Shown here in pieces: positions 50,712-58,385 of a DNA stretch of 58,385 nucleotides. Location: the NCBI GenBank assembly GCA_947626915.1, contig CANQUA010000011.1, positions 1 to 58,385 on the forward strand, in the 5' to 3' direction. Each line of letters opens with the position of its first letter. The first letter of the stretch is position 1. Below the pieces are notes generated by a model. It made no database searches. It was given only the letters and a program-made list of their open reading frames with translations, and was not told the origin of the DNA. This DNA comes from an uncultured Lachnospiraceae bacterium (GTDB taxonomy: Bacteria; Bacillota; Clostridia; Lachnospirales; Lachnospiraceae). The position numbers and the translations under genes were made by a program.

Positions 50712-52787
50712 TCACTCCCGCGCGCCGCTGACGATCCGGTAATAGGCCCCGGCCGTCAGTTTGTAGACCGCCGCATAGAAGACGCCGAATACGACGAAGC
50801 ACAAAACCGTCATGCCGGCAAACAGCGGCAGGCTGACCGATCCCATCATCATCATGATCCTCCAGAGCATCGGAAACGCAAACGCCAGGTGGACGCCGGC
50901 AAACACCAGCGGCAGGAAGAATACGGTCAGGATCTGGGAGTTGACGCTTCTGCGGATCTCCCGCTTCGTCATGCCCACATTCTGCATGATCCCGAACCGG
51001 GACTGATCCTCGTACCCCTCTGAGATCTGCTTATAATAAATGATCAGTACCGACGCGAAGATAAACACAAGGCTGAGCAGCAGCCCCAAAAACAGCAGTC
51101 CGCCGTTCAGCTGCTTCACATCCGCCCGGTTGGCGGCGCGGCTCTGGATATCGGTCCGCGTGATGCCGCTGCCCGGGGTCCGGCGCAATGCACTGACATT
51201 TTCCAGAATCCTGGACACCTCCGCTTCGGCCGTCTCCAGATCTTCTCCGTTTTCCATATCGCAGCCGTAGACCCAGTACAGATCGATCCAGGGCAGGCCC
51301 CTGCTGCTGATCAGTCCGCTCAGCGGAGCGATACATGCGTCCAGGTCGGCGACCACCACATTGATGATCGTAGAGCCGGAAATGGCCACGCTGAGGCCGT
51401 CCTCTATGAACCGGTCCAGCACGGCTTTCACGCGGTAGGTTTTCCCCTCGGCAAACGTGATCGTATCCTGCCGGTAATCGGTTCCGACGCAGTAGATCAG
51501 ACATTCTCCATCCTCCAGCACCGCTTCCGTTCCCATGCAGGCGTTAAAGTCCTCCAGGGAAAAGAACTGCACCGTTCTCCCGCCGTAAGCCTGGGCGGCG
51601 GTCAGATCGGGGATATGTTCCATATCGACCGCAAATACATCGTCCACATAGACTGCGTAGGCCTCGGCCTTGCGGTAGGAGATCACGTTTGTGTGGACCG
51701 GGACCGGCTGGGCCGCATCCGCGCCTGCCGGGACATTTCCTCCCGTCACCGCCTCCCGGTAGGCCTCGATGTGCTCTTCATCCAGACCCTCCAGACTGTC
51801 CGAATGAATCTCCACGACGATCTGCCGCGGCCACGAGTTCCGGATGTGCGTCTCGTCGCCGGTATAAAGCGTGACCGTGCAGGACAGCATGACCAGCACC
51901 ATCGTGCTCAGGATGCAGATGGAAGCCAGTCCCTCCCCGTTCCTGCGCATCCGGTACGCCATCGAAGAAACGGACACAAAATGATTGGCGCGGTAATAGT
52001 AGCGTTTGTTTTTCTGCAGGACCCGGCAGAGCGTGACGGACCCGACGACAAAGAGAACATACGTGGCTGCGATCACCAGCACCACCGCCACAAAAAAGAG
52101 CATCAGCGCCTCGATGGGCTCCCGGATCGTAACTGCCAGGAAATAGGCGATCCCCAGAGAGACCACGCCTGCCAGCGTCAGCAGCCATCTGGCCCTGGGC
52201 GGTTTCTCTCCCACCTGGCTGCTCTGCAGAAGCTCCAGAGGCTTTAAGAACCAAACCCGCAGGATGGAGCAGATCATCAGAAACAGGTAGATCTCCGCAA
52301 AGATGCGCACCGTGAGCCGGACCGCTCCCAGACTGACGCTGATCTCATAATCCGTATCCAGGCCGACGATATTCAAAAGCCCGATCTCCCCCAGCTTGGA
52401 AAAGAGCATCCCCAGCAGGAGTCCGCCGCAGACGGACACAAGCGTCGAAAGCACGCTTTCCCAGACGATGATGCGGGCGATGTTTTTCTTGTCCATGCCC
52501 AGGACGTTGTAAAGGCCGAACTCCCGGTTCCTCTGGCGGATCAAAAACGAATTGGTATAAAAAAGGAAAAGCGCCGCGAAAAGCCGGATCACGATCGCGC
52601 CCAGCCCCAGGATCGAGGTCAAAAACCCGCTGCCGCGAATACGCCCCATGACCGGCGCATTGACAAGAAAACACATCAGGTAGTGCATCATGACCATAAT
52701 GCTGCCGGTCATCATATACGGCACGTACAGCCGCTTGTTCTTGCGGATCCCGTCCGCCGCCAGCCGCCTGTAAACATGGGTCTTCAT
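50712..52787 (-). CDS. FtsX-like ABC transporter permease (BceB type)
   Basis: A 691-residue permease with ten predicted membrane segments in the BceB layout. One segment lies near the N-terminus (MTGSIMVMMHYLMCFLV) and three more complete the first FtsX core. A pair follows, then a large extracellular domain of about 200 residues (VEIHSDSLEGLDEEHIEAYREAVTGG...NVSALRRTP), then a second FtsX core near the C-terminus (LLFLGLLLSLVFIFASVLIIYYKQ). This architecture is specific to peptide-antibiotic resistance and sensing transporters that work with a partner kinase. It overlaps the ATPase gene by 4 bp. The peptide sensed is unknown. Confidence 0.92.
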   Translation of the reverse strand: MKTHVYRRLAADGIRKNKRLYVPYMMTGSIMVMMHYLMCFLVNAPVMGRIRGSGFLTSILGLGAIVIRLFAALFLFYTNSFLIRQRNREFGLYNVLGMDKKNIARIIVWESVLSTLVSVCGGLLLGMLFSKLGEIGLLNIVGLDTDYEISVSLGAVRLTVRIFAEIYLFLMICSILRVWFLKPLELLQSSQVGEKPPRARWLLTLAGVVSLGIAYFLAVTIREPIEALMLFFVAVVLVIAATYVLFVVGSVTLCRVLQKNKRYYYRANHFVSVSSMAYRMRRNGEGLASICILSTMVLVMLSCTVTLYTGDETHIRNSWPRQIVVEIHSDSLEGLDEEHIEAYREAVTGGNVPAGADAAQPVPVHTNVISYRKAEAYAVYVDDVFAVDMEHIPDLTAAQAYGGRTVQFFSLEDFNACMGTEAVLEDGECLIYCVGTDYRQDTITFAEGKTYRVKAVLDRFIEDGLSVAISGSTIINVVVADLDACIAPLSGLISSRGLPWIDLYWVYGCDMENGEDLETAEAEVSRILENVSALRRTPGSGITRTDIQSRAANRADVKQLNGGLLFLGLLLSLVFIFASVLIIYYKQISEGYEDQSRFGIMQNVGMTKREIRRSVNSQILTVFFLPLVFAGVHLAFAFPMLWRIMMMMGSVSLPLFAGMTVLCFVVFGVFYAAVYKLTAGAYYRIVSGARE

Positions 52788-53548
52788 CCGCGCTCACCAC
52801 CCGTCTGCAGCATGATCAGCGTGTCGGAGATCTTCTGGTACATCTGGCTTTCGGAGGAATTGCCCCGGTAGATCTGGTGGAATACTTCGCCGTCCTTGAT
52901 AAACAGCACCCGGCTCGCGTGGCTGGCGGCCTTGACCGAGTGCGTCACCATCACAATGGTCTGGCCGGACTCGTTGATCTGGCTGAACAGGCGGAGGAGC
53001 TCGTCGGTGGACCGGGAATCCAGCGCCCCTGTCGGCTCGTCGGCCAGGATCAGCTTCGGCTCCGTGATCAGCGCCCTGGCCACGGCGGCCCGCTGCTTCT
53101 GTCCTCCCGAAACCTCATAAGGGTATTTTTTCAGAATGTCGGAGATGCCCAGCTGCCGGGCGATCGGGCTTAACCGGGCTTCCATTTCCTCGTAACCTTT
53201 TCCGGCCAGCACCAGGGGCAGGTAGATGTTGTCCTCGATGGAAAATGTGTCCAGCAGGTTGAATTCCTGGAACACGAAGCCCAGGTTATCCCGCCTAAAC
53301 GCGGCGATCTGGGATTCCTTGATCTTCTGCAGATCCTGTCCGTCCAGAAGGACGCTGCCGGAGGTGGGACGCACGAGGGCGGCCAGAATGTTTAAAAGCG
53401 TGGTCTTGCCGGAGCCGGACTCTCCCATGACGGCGACGTATTCTCCCTGTTCCACGGAAAAGGTTACGTTTCTAAGGGCCTCGACCCTGGCTCCGCCGAA
53501 GCGGGTGGCATAAATCTTTTTCAGGCTGGTTACCTGCAGGATACTCAT
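52784..53548 (-). CDS. ABC transporter ATP-binding protein (BceA type)
   Basis: A 254-residue ATPase. Walker A is GESGSGKTTLLN, the Q-loop FVFQEFNLLDTF, the signature VSGGQKQRAAVARAL, Walker B LILADEPTGALD and the switch VTHS. The FNLLDTF/GALDSRST pattern is that of the MacB/BceA class. AGGAGG lies 10 nt before the ATG at 53548; upstream codons in the frame are not conserved. It is translationally coupled with the permease. A separate promoter with a palindromic site lies upstream, between this gene and the kinase. Confidence 0.96.
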   Translation of the reverse strand: MSILQVTSLKKIYATRFGGARVEALRNVTFSVEQGEYVAVMGESGSGKTTLLNILAALVRPTSGSVLLDGQDLQKIKESQIAAFRRDNLGFVFQEFNLLDTFSIEDNIYLPLVLAGKGYEEMEARLSPIARQLGISDILKKYPYEVSGGQKQRAAVARALITEPKLILADEPTGALDSRSTDELLRLFSQINESGQTIVMVTHSVKAASHASRVLFIKDGEVFHQIYRGNSSESQMYQKISDTLIMLQTGGERG

Positions 53549-53615
53549 TGGTTTTGTTTCCTCCTTGATGTGTGGATTCGGTCCTCCCGGCATACGGGGA
53601 ACCGTTCATGAACAC

Positions 53616-53691
53616 ATTATAAAGGAACCGGGGGCAGCATTTCCATGGAACGGACTTACAGTTTGCGGGCCGGGACTTACAGTTTTGTAAG
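53616..53691 (-). promoter_or_regulatory. Candidate BceR-type operator and promoter of the ABC operon
   Basis: A perfect inverted repeat, CTTACA-N4-TGTAAG (53676-53691), contains the TTACA-N4-TGTAA pattern known for BceR-like regulators. Half of it recurs exactly 21 bp (two helical turns) away, as ACTGTAAGTCC read on the minus strand (53652-53664 and 53673-53685). A perfect TATAAT (53616-53621) follows about 30 bp downstream with no usable -35, as expected for an activator-dependent promoter. Confidence 0.7.
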
Positions 53692-53818
53692 ATTTGCGGA
53701 AGCACCGGACGATCCCGCCTCCTTCGCGGCAGCGGGACTTCTCCCGGCCGGAAAAGGACCGCTTCCCTCCTCATTTTCCCGTATCTGCCCGAAGAACGCC
53801 GCTTCCCCGGAAAGCAGC

Positions 53819-54910
53819 CTATTCCGTCCGCATCTCTTCCTGGTTCAGGTTGATAAAAACGGCGGTTCCCCGGCCGGGCTCGGACTCGGCCCAGATTTTG
53901 TAACCTAAGTTCTCGCAGACACGGCGGCAGAGGTACAGCCCGAGACCGCTGGCCTTTTTATCGGTGCGGCCGTTGTAACCTGTGTAACCTTTTTCGAAAA
54001 TACGCGGCAGATCTTCCGGGGCGATCCCGATGCCGGTGTCCCGGATGCAGAGAGTCTTCGGCGCTTCCAGCTCAATGCGGATGCCGCCGGTGCGGGTGTA
54101 TTTAAGCGCGTTGGACAGCAGCTGTTCGACCACGAAGCAGAGCCATTTCTCATCCGTGACCACCGCCGCGCCGATGGGCTCATAGATCAGGGTCAGGCCG
54201 CGGCGGATGAACTGGGCGGCAAATTTGCGGACCGCCTGGCGCAGGATCTCATCCAGGCTGCAGGTACGGAATACATAATCCGTGGACTCGGAATCCAGGC
54301 GCAGAAAAGCCATGACCATTTCCACATACTGCTCGATCCGCTGAAGATCCTCGGCGACCAGCCGGGCAAAATCGCTGTCCTCATTCTGCAGGTTGAGGCG
54401 GATGGCGGCAATGGGCGTTTTGATCTGATGGACCCACACGGTATAATAATCGATCATCTCGCTGTACCGGCGGTTCAGCAAAGCGGTCTGCTCCGCCTGT
54501 TTTTCGCACAGCCGCCGCAGAATCGCCTGGTAATCGGCCTCCGCGGCGCTTTCCGGTTCCGGCAGCTCGTCCAGCATATGGAGAATCTCTTCGGCGCCCC
54601 CCTGAAATACCTCCAGCCGTTTCAGAAGCGTCCGGTTTTTATAAAGTCTGCGGCTGTCCCTCCAGAATACCGCCAGCCCCAGCGCTCCGCAGAGAAGAAA
54701 CGGATAACCGACCGCGGCGACGGGCAAATGATACAGCGCGAATACCGCGGCGAAAATCCCGCAAAACGCCGCATAAAGGAAGATTCCGCGGCGATGGTCC
54801 CTCAGATAAGAAAAAAAGAAGCGTCTTCCGGAAAGCTCCGCGCCGTCTCCCTCCTGCCGCGCCGCTTTCGCCCCCATCCGCTCCCGGGTCTGTTGTCTCT
54901 CTCTTTTCAT
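53819..54910 (-). CDS. Sensor histidine kinase (BceS-like intramembrane-sensing type)
   Basis: A 363-residue kinase. Two adjacent membrane segments (about residues 30-75, GIFLYAAFCGIFAAVFALYHL and AAVGYPFLLCGALGLAVF) are joined by only a few outside residues, so the stimulus must come through the ABC permease. The H-box is YTVWVHQIKTPIAAIRL, in the VHQxKTP form typical of BceS. HATPase_c has EQLLSNALKYTRTGG, RDTGIGIAPEDL and KASGLGLYLCRRV. GGAG lies 7 nt before the ATG at 54910; ATGs at 54922 and 54958 are less likely. A 25-bp tandem array separates it from the regulator gene. Confidence 0.93.
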   Translation of the reverse strand: MKRERQQTRERMGAKAARQEGDGAELSGRRFFFSYLRDHRRGIFLYAAFCGIFAAVFALYHLPVAAVGYPFLLCGALGLAVFWRDSRRLYKNRTLLKRLEVFQGGAEEILHMLDELPEPESAAEADYQAILRRLCEKQAEQTALLNRRYSEMIDYYTVWVHQIKTPIAAIRLNLQNEDSDFARLVAEDLQRIEQYVEMVMAFLRLDSESTDYVFRTCSLDEILRQAVRKFAAQFIRRGLTLIYEPIGAAVVTDEKWLCFVVEQLLSNALKYTRTGGIRIELEAPKTLCIRDTGIGIAPEDLPRIFEKGYTGYNGRTDKKASGLGLYLCRRVCENLGYKIWAESEPGRGTAVFINLNQEEMRTE

Positions 54911-55087
54911 CGTAAGCTCCATTCCGCCGCCTTTTCGCCGGCGGCATAACATAATCATAGTAATAAACGTTTTGATTTTTCTGCGTTTTCTCTAAATATT
55001 GGATGGATTGAACGTATGTATTAGATGCGGGAAGCGGGATTGCAGCGCATGGGCGGAAGCGGGGAAAGCGGGGAAGTTTATTTCTTC

Positions 55088-55484
55088 GGACTGCTTACTG
55101 GGCTTTCGTCTCAGACTGTTTACTGGACCTTTCCTTTAAATTGCTTCCTGGCTTTTCTTTTCAGACTGCTTCCTGATCTTTCTCTTCAAACTGGCTTCCT
55201 CTTTCAGACTGCTTCCCAATCTTTCTTTTCACGCTGTTTTTTGACTTTCACTTTCAGACCGCTTTCTGGCTTTCCCTTTTAGATTGCCTCCTAGCTTTCC
55301 CTTCCAGACTTCTTCCTGGCTTTCACTTTCAAACTGCCTCCTGACTTTCCCTTTTAGACTGCTTCCTGCCTTTCCTTTTCAAACTGCTTCCTGACTTTCA
55401 CTTTCAGACCGCTTCCTGACCTTCCCCTTTCAGACTGCTTTCTGCCTTCCCCTTTTCAGACTGCTTCCTGGCCTTTCTCACAGT
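55088..55484. repeat. 25-bp tandem repeat array, about 16 units
   Basis: Sixteen diverged units lie end to end between the kinase and response-regulator genes. A typical unit begins AGACTGCTTCCTG and ends CTTTCACTTTC. The ACTG anchor falls at 55090, 55115, 55140, 55165 and 55190, then after one 18-bp step at 55208, 55233, 55258, 55283, 55308, 55333, 55358, 55383 and 55408, then 55434 and 55460. The plus strand is strongly pyrimidine-rich. The period is not a multiple of three and no frame is kept, so it is not coding. It is not a CRISPR array, because there are no spacers. Confidence 0.95.
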
Positions 55485-55623
55485 TTTCTCAACCGAAACC
55501 AGTCCTGACATACTTCTCCGCACCGGCTCGCCGCGCCATTTTCCCTGCCGAAAGCACCCCGCCGGCATCCCGGCTTTCCCACGGCAGGCTTCCCCGGCAA
55601 ACAGACCCGTCCGGCGCGCGGCC

Positions 55624-56295
55624 TCATTCCACAATATAGCCGACGCCGAATTTCGTCACGATAAAATCCGCAAGACCGGCCGCTTCCAGCTTCCTGCGGA
55701 GCCGGTTCACATTGACAGTCAATGTATTCTCATCCACATAACTGTCCGTCTGCCACAGACGTTCCATCAGTTTTTCACGGCTGACGACCCGCCCCCTGGC
55801 CTCCATCAGCGACAGGAGGATCCGGTACTCGTTTCTGGAAAGTTCAATCCTCTGCCCCTCATAATACAGGGTCTGGTCGCCGGTGTGCAGCATGGCCCCG
55901 CGGTGTTCCAGGATCGGCACCCCGGCCCCGAAATCATAGGTCCGCCGCAGCAGCGCCTGAATCTTCGCCATCAGCACCGTCTGATCGAAAGGCTTGGCGA
56001 TGAAATCATCCCCGCCCATGTTCATGGCCATGATGATGTTCATATTGTCCGACGCGGAGGAAATGAAAATGATCGGGACTTTTGAGACCTCGCGGATCTT
56101 TCCGCACCAATAATAACCGTTGAAAAACGGCAGCGCGATATCCAGCAGCACCAGCTGCGGATCGAACCGGGCAAACTCCGCCATCACGTTGGCAAAATCC
56201 TCCACGCCTTTCGCCGAAAGCCCCCATTGAGCCGCCTGTTTCTCAATCGCCTCCGCAATCCCCCTGTCATCCTCCACAATCAAAATCCGGTACAT
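55624..56295 (-). CDS. OmpR-family response regulator (BceR-like)
   Basis: A 223-residue regulator. The receiver has ILIVEDDRGI, phospho-Asp in LVLLDIALPFFNGYYW, IFISSASD and DDFIAKPFDQTVL. The winged helix has IELSRNEYRILLSLMEARGRVVSREKLMERLW and YVDENTLTVNVNRLRRKLEAAG...FGVGYIVE. The DENTLTVNVNRLR recognition helix is the BceR/VraR-like form. GGGAG lies 9 nt before the ATG at 56295. It heads the regulator-kinase-ATPase-permease module. Two unrelated tandem arrays flank it, one 140 bp downstream and one about 75 bp upstream. Confidence 0.95.
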   Translation of the reverse strand: MYRILIVEDDRGIAEAIEKQAAQWGLSAKGVEDFANVMAEFARFDPQLVLLDIALPFFNGYYWCGKIREVSKVPIIFISSASDNMNIIMAMNMGGDDFIAKPFDQTVLMAKIQALLRRTYDFGAGVPILEHRGAMLHTGDQTLYYEGQRIELSRNEYRILLSLMEARGRVVSREKLMERLWQTDSYVDENTLTVNVNRLRRKLEAAGLADFIVTKFGVGYIVE

Positions 56296-56376
56296 CGTAT
56301 GTATCTCCCGCCTTTCCGACGTTATCATCATTTTTTCATTTCAAAATCCGGCAGTCGGACGCATCCCCGCATACTA

Positions 56377-56860
56377 TGCGCGATTCAGCCGCCCAACCCG
56401 GGCATTCCCTGCAGCGACGCAGAATGAGGCAGACACCCGGACGTAAACCTCCGGCAAACCACGCGCGATTCAGCTCCTCAACCCGAACAATTTCCTGCAG
56501 CGACGCAGAATGAGACAGACACCCGGGCGTAAACCTCCGGCAAACCACGCGCGATTCAGCTCCTCAACCCGAGCATTTTCCTGCAGCGACGCAGAATGAG
56601 GCAGACACCCAAACGTAACCCTCCGGCAAACCACGCGCGATTCAGCCGCTCCTCAACCCAAACATTTTCCTGCAGCGATGCAAAATGAGGCAGACTCTCG
56701 GACACAAACCTCCAACAAACCACACACGATTCAGCCGTTCCTCAAACCGAACATTTTCCTGCAGCGACGCAGAATGAAGCAGACACCCGGACACAAACCT
56801 CCAGCAAATCACGTGATTCAGTTTCTCAACCCGAACATTTCCTGCAGCAATGCAAAACAG
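56377..56860. repeat. 83-89-bp tandem repeat array, six units
   Basis: Six similar units fill the space between the phosphodiesterase and response-regulator genes. Each contains CGATTCAG, TCAACCCGAACATTTTCC, CTGCAGCGACGCAGAATGA and GGCAGACACCCGGAC. CTGCAG occurs at 56409, 56495, 56581, 56670, 56759 and 56842, giving steps of 86, 86, 89, 89 and 83 bp; lengths differ by threes, partly from a CCG insertion. Units nearer the regulator are most alike and the distal ones more diverged. Small stems such as CTGCAGCGACGCAG recur in each. A protein-like frame can be read through parts, but it is not preserved. Confidence 0.93.
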
Positions 56861-56886
56861 ATCCGGCAGCGAATGTCTCTCTCCGC

Positions 56887-57858
56887 TCACAGCCCCAGCC
56901 GTCTCAGAATCCCGTCCACATCCACGCCGGGATGGGTCGCGTACATCCGGCAGACCTGCTCGGCCACCCCATAACTGACTCCCGCCCGCCGGGCGATCTC
57001 CGCAACGGGGCGTCCCCGTTTCATATCCCGGATCATGCCGGGGATCCGCACGCCGATATCGGCAGGAATCACTGGTTCTTCTTCTCCCTCGCCCGAAAGC
57101 GAAGCGTCTCCGGAACTGCCGGAACCCGCTTCCGACTTTCCCGGCTCCCCGGCATGGGGCACACAAAGATCCCAGACTCCGGCACCCCCGCCGTTTCGGA
57201 CGTTCCCGGACCGCGCCGTCCATATGGCCGCCGTCTCCCGGTACAGGAGCCCGCCCTTCGAAGAAAGCTCCGCTTTTTCGAGCCGGCAGCCCCCGTCTTC
57301 CGCAATTTCCAGAAACGCCATTGTAATCGGCAGTCTGAGCCGTTTCGGTCCGCAGCTTCCCGGGTTCAGCCAGAGCTGTGCTCCTCCCGCCGCATCCCGG
57401 TCAGCCAATCGCTCCCCCTCCGCTCCGTCCGACAATCCGCGGTTCCCCGGCCGTTTCCTGTTCAGGACATCCGGCAGACCTCCGCCTCGCGAACGCTTCC
57501 CGTCCGGCGAAACCTCCTCCCCGGTTTTCGCCTCAAATCTGTGGGTATGTCCGAAGAGCACGACCTGCGCACCGCCCACATCTTCCGCGATCTGTTTCCG
57601 GTCATGGATCATATAAAAGGAGACGCCGAACAATGTGACCCGCAGCGTTTCCGGCAGCGGCTCCTCCCAATCCTTATCATTGTTTCCGCGCACCGCATAA
57701 ACCGGCGCAATACGTTCCAGCTCCCGCAATACGCCCCGCTGACAGACGTCTCCCCCATGCAGAATCGCATCGCAGCCCGCCAGCGCCTCCGCGACCTCCG
57801 GCCGCAGCAGCCCATGCGTATCGGAAATGATGCCGATCGTATGTGTCTCCTGTCCCAT
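56887..57858 (-). CDS. Enlarged YfcE/MJ0936-type metallophosphoesterase
   Basis: A 323-residue phosphodiesterase, about twice the usual 160-180. The catalytic part has IGIISDTHGLL (Asp, His ligands), AILHGGDVCQ, VRGNNDKD (Asn), MIHDRKQ, FGHTHRFE and LNPGSCGPKR. A Gly/Arg-rich insert of about 45 residues (EEVSPDGKRSRGGGLPDVL...AGGAQLW) separates the last two motifs. The C-terminal 120 residues are a low-complexity linker and a helix-turn-helix-like segment, PVAEIARRAGVSYGVAEQVCRMYATHPGVDVDGIL. The substrate is unknown. AAGGAG lies 5 nt before the ATG. It is followed directly by the 83-89-bp array. Confidence 0.85.
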   Translation of the reverse strand: MGQETHTIGIISDTHGLLRPEVAEALAGCDAILHGGDVCQRGVLRELERIAPVYAVRGNNDKDWEEPLPETLRVTLFGVSFYMIHDRKQIAEDVGGAQVVLFGHTHRFEAKTGEEVSPDGKRSRGGGLPDVLNRKRPGNRGLSDGAEGERLADRDAAGGAQLWLNPGSCGPKRLRLPITMAFLEIAEDGGCRLEKAELSSKGGLLYRETAAIWTARSGNVRNGGGAGVWDLCVPHAGEPGKSEAGSGSSGDASLSGEGEEEPVIPADIGVRIPGMIRDMKRGRPVAEIARRAGVSYGVAEQVCRMYATHPGVDVDGILRRLGL

Positions 57859-57975
57859 CGCTTCTCCTTCCCGGTTTCCCAGTCAAAACCGTAATTTATT
57901 CCTTCTCTGCACAGGCTTTCGTCTGCCGTCCGAAGAACAGTTTTCCGCCCGCTTTATTCAAATCTCCGGCCGCGT

Positions 57976-58383
57976 TCAGGAACCGATCCAGAACGTCTCG
58001 ATATCCTCCCGCGAAAGTTTCCGCACAAACTCCCGTTTCAACAGCAAAAACTGCTCCAGCTCCGTCAGGATCTGAAACAGAACAGCCCGGTATTCAAATT
58101 CCTTCCGCTCCCGCGGCATCGGGTCACGGCGCATTTCTGATTTCACCAATTCCAAATCCTCCAAAAGCCCCACCGCATTATTATATTCGTGGAACCGTTC
58201 ACCGATATGAAACATTAATCCGGCAATGCGTGCCGCCTGGACCGCGCAGCAGGATGTGTTTTCCCCGGCATTCTCCGCTCCAGACCTGTTCTTTTCCATT
58301 CCGTTTCCGTTTCCCTCCGCCCCGGTCCCGCTCTTCTCCGCTCCGATCCTGCCTTCCCCCGGTCCAATCCCGTTCCATTCCAT
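57976..58383 (-). CDS. Unknown helical protein, 5' part at the window edge
   Basis: I do not recognise this protein. Up to 135 residues are visible. The first 40 are Gly/Glu/Asn-rich low complexity (GAEGNGNGMEKNRSGAENAG). The rest is helical and charged: AARIAGLMFHIGERFHEYNNAVGLLEDLELVKSEMRRD...YRAVLFQILTELEQFLLLKREFVRKLSREDIETFW. The true start is uncertain. The ATG at 58383 is 2 bp from the window end, the frame may continue beyond, and an internal ATG at 58299 is possible. It reads toward the phosphodiesterase gene on the same strand, 117 bp away. Confidence 0.5.
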   Translation of the reverse strand: MEWNGIGPGEGRIGAEKSGTGAEGNGNGMEKNRSGAENAGENTSCCAVQAARIAGLMFHIGERFHEYNNAVGLLEDLELVKSEMRRDPMPRERKEFEYRAVLFQILTELEQFLLLKREFVRKLSREDIETFWIGS

Positions 58384-58385
58384 CC

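Noticed and set aside
55088-55484. CRISPR array
   Set aside because: Units abut without unique spacers, are diverged from each other, and no cas gene is in the window.
55404-55634. Small gene on the minus strand overlapping the regulator end
   Set aside because: It would start at TTG with no ribosome binding site and runs into the 25-bp array; the repeat period is not a multiple of three.
56336-56548. Protein-like frame in the 83-89-bp array (FAGGLRPGVCLI-type)
   Set aside because: The frame is not kept through the units, which are 86, 89 or 83 bp long, and no start signals are present.

Overview
The window reads as chromosomal DNA of an endospore-forming member of the Clostridia, most likely a high-GC Lachnospiraceae-type gut bacterium. 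The evidence is spo0A with its own 0A box, a complete cotJA-cotJB-cotJC spore-coat operon, an HrcA/CIRCE site, strong AGGAGG ribosome binding sites, SigA-type promoters, a fused PurL of about 1270 residues, and DUF1540, YitT and DUF212 proteins. Genes are dense and lie on both strands. Several start at TTG, and infC starts at ATT. No rRNA, CRISPR array, prophage or conjugative element was seen.

Layout. 0-2.1 kb: an IS1634-family transposase. 2.3-5.7 kb: a YbaK-type deacylase, Xaa-Pro aminopeptidase and a HAD phosphatase. 5.77-7.60 kb: a complete IS66-family element with 27-bp inverted repeats and a perfect 8-bp target duplication. 7.8 kb: tRNA-Pro(GGG). 8.2-9.6 kb: infC-rpmI-rplT with an attenuated leader. 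9.8-16.1 kb: DUF1540, a secreted transglutaminase-like protein, an isochorismatase-fold hydrolase and purL. 16.3-19.1 kb: an alcohol dehydrogenase/aldehyde dehydrogenase pair. 19.2-23.2 kb: a histidine phosphatase, YitT, a family 2 glycosyltransferase and a CPBP protease. 23.3-24.6 kb: carbamate kinase behind a hairpin-rich, inverted-repeat-bounded leader. 24.8-27.4 kb: a GH32 sucrase and a coiled-coil protein. 27.7-31.5 kb: an OmpR-type two-component system and a five-PepSY lipoprotein that is probably its target. 31.7-32.9 kb: cotJABC. 33.2-36.9 kb: a hybrid sensor kinase overlapping a variant HD-GYP protein. 37.0-41.5 kb: a carbohydrate locus (GH32-like enzyme, esterase, divergent LacI regulator, HAD phosphatase). 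41.5-44.8 kb: htpG under CIRCE, tdk and a DUF5721-like gene. 45-50.4 kb: M18 aminopeptidase, a parvulin lipoprotein, a DUF212 protein, glycogen synthase and spo0A. 50.7-56.3 kb: a Bce-type peptide-sensing/detoxification module (response regulator, kinase, ABC ATPase, permease). 56.9-58.4 kb: an enlarged YfcE-type phosphodiesterase and an unknown helical protein cut by the window edge.

The most unusual part is the Bce-type module. Its response regulator gene sits between two unrelated non-coding tandem arrays: about 16 units on a nearly exact 25-bp period between regulator and kinase, and six units of 83-89 bp upstream of the regulator. The ABC operon has its own promoter, preceded by a TTACA-N4-TGTAA palindrome and a 21-bp-spaced direct repeat that look like the regulator's binding site. 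Other points worth following are the carbamate kinase leader element, the long inverted repeat over the response regulator start at 27.6 kb, and the sensor kinase/HD-GYP pair.
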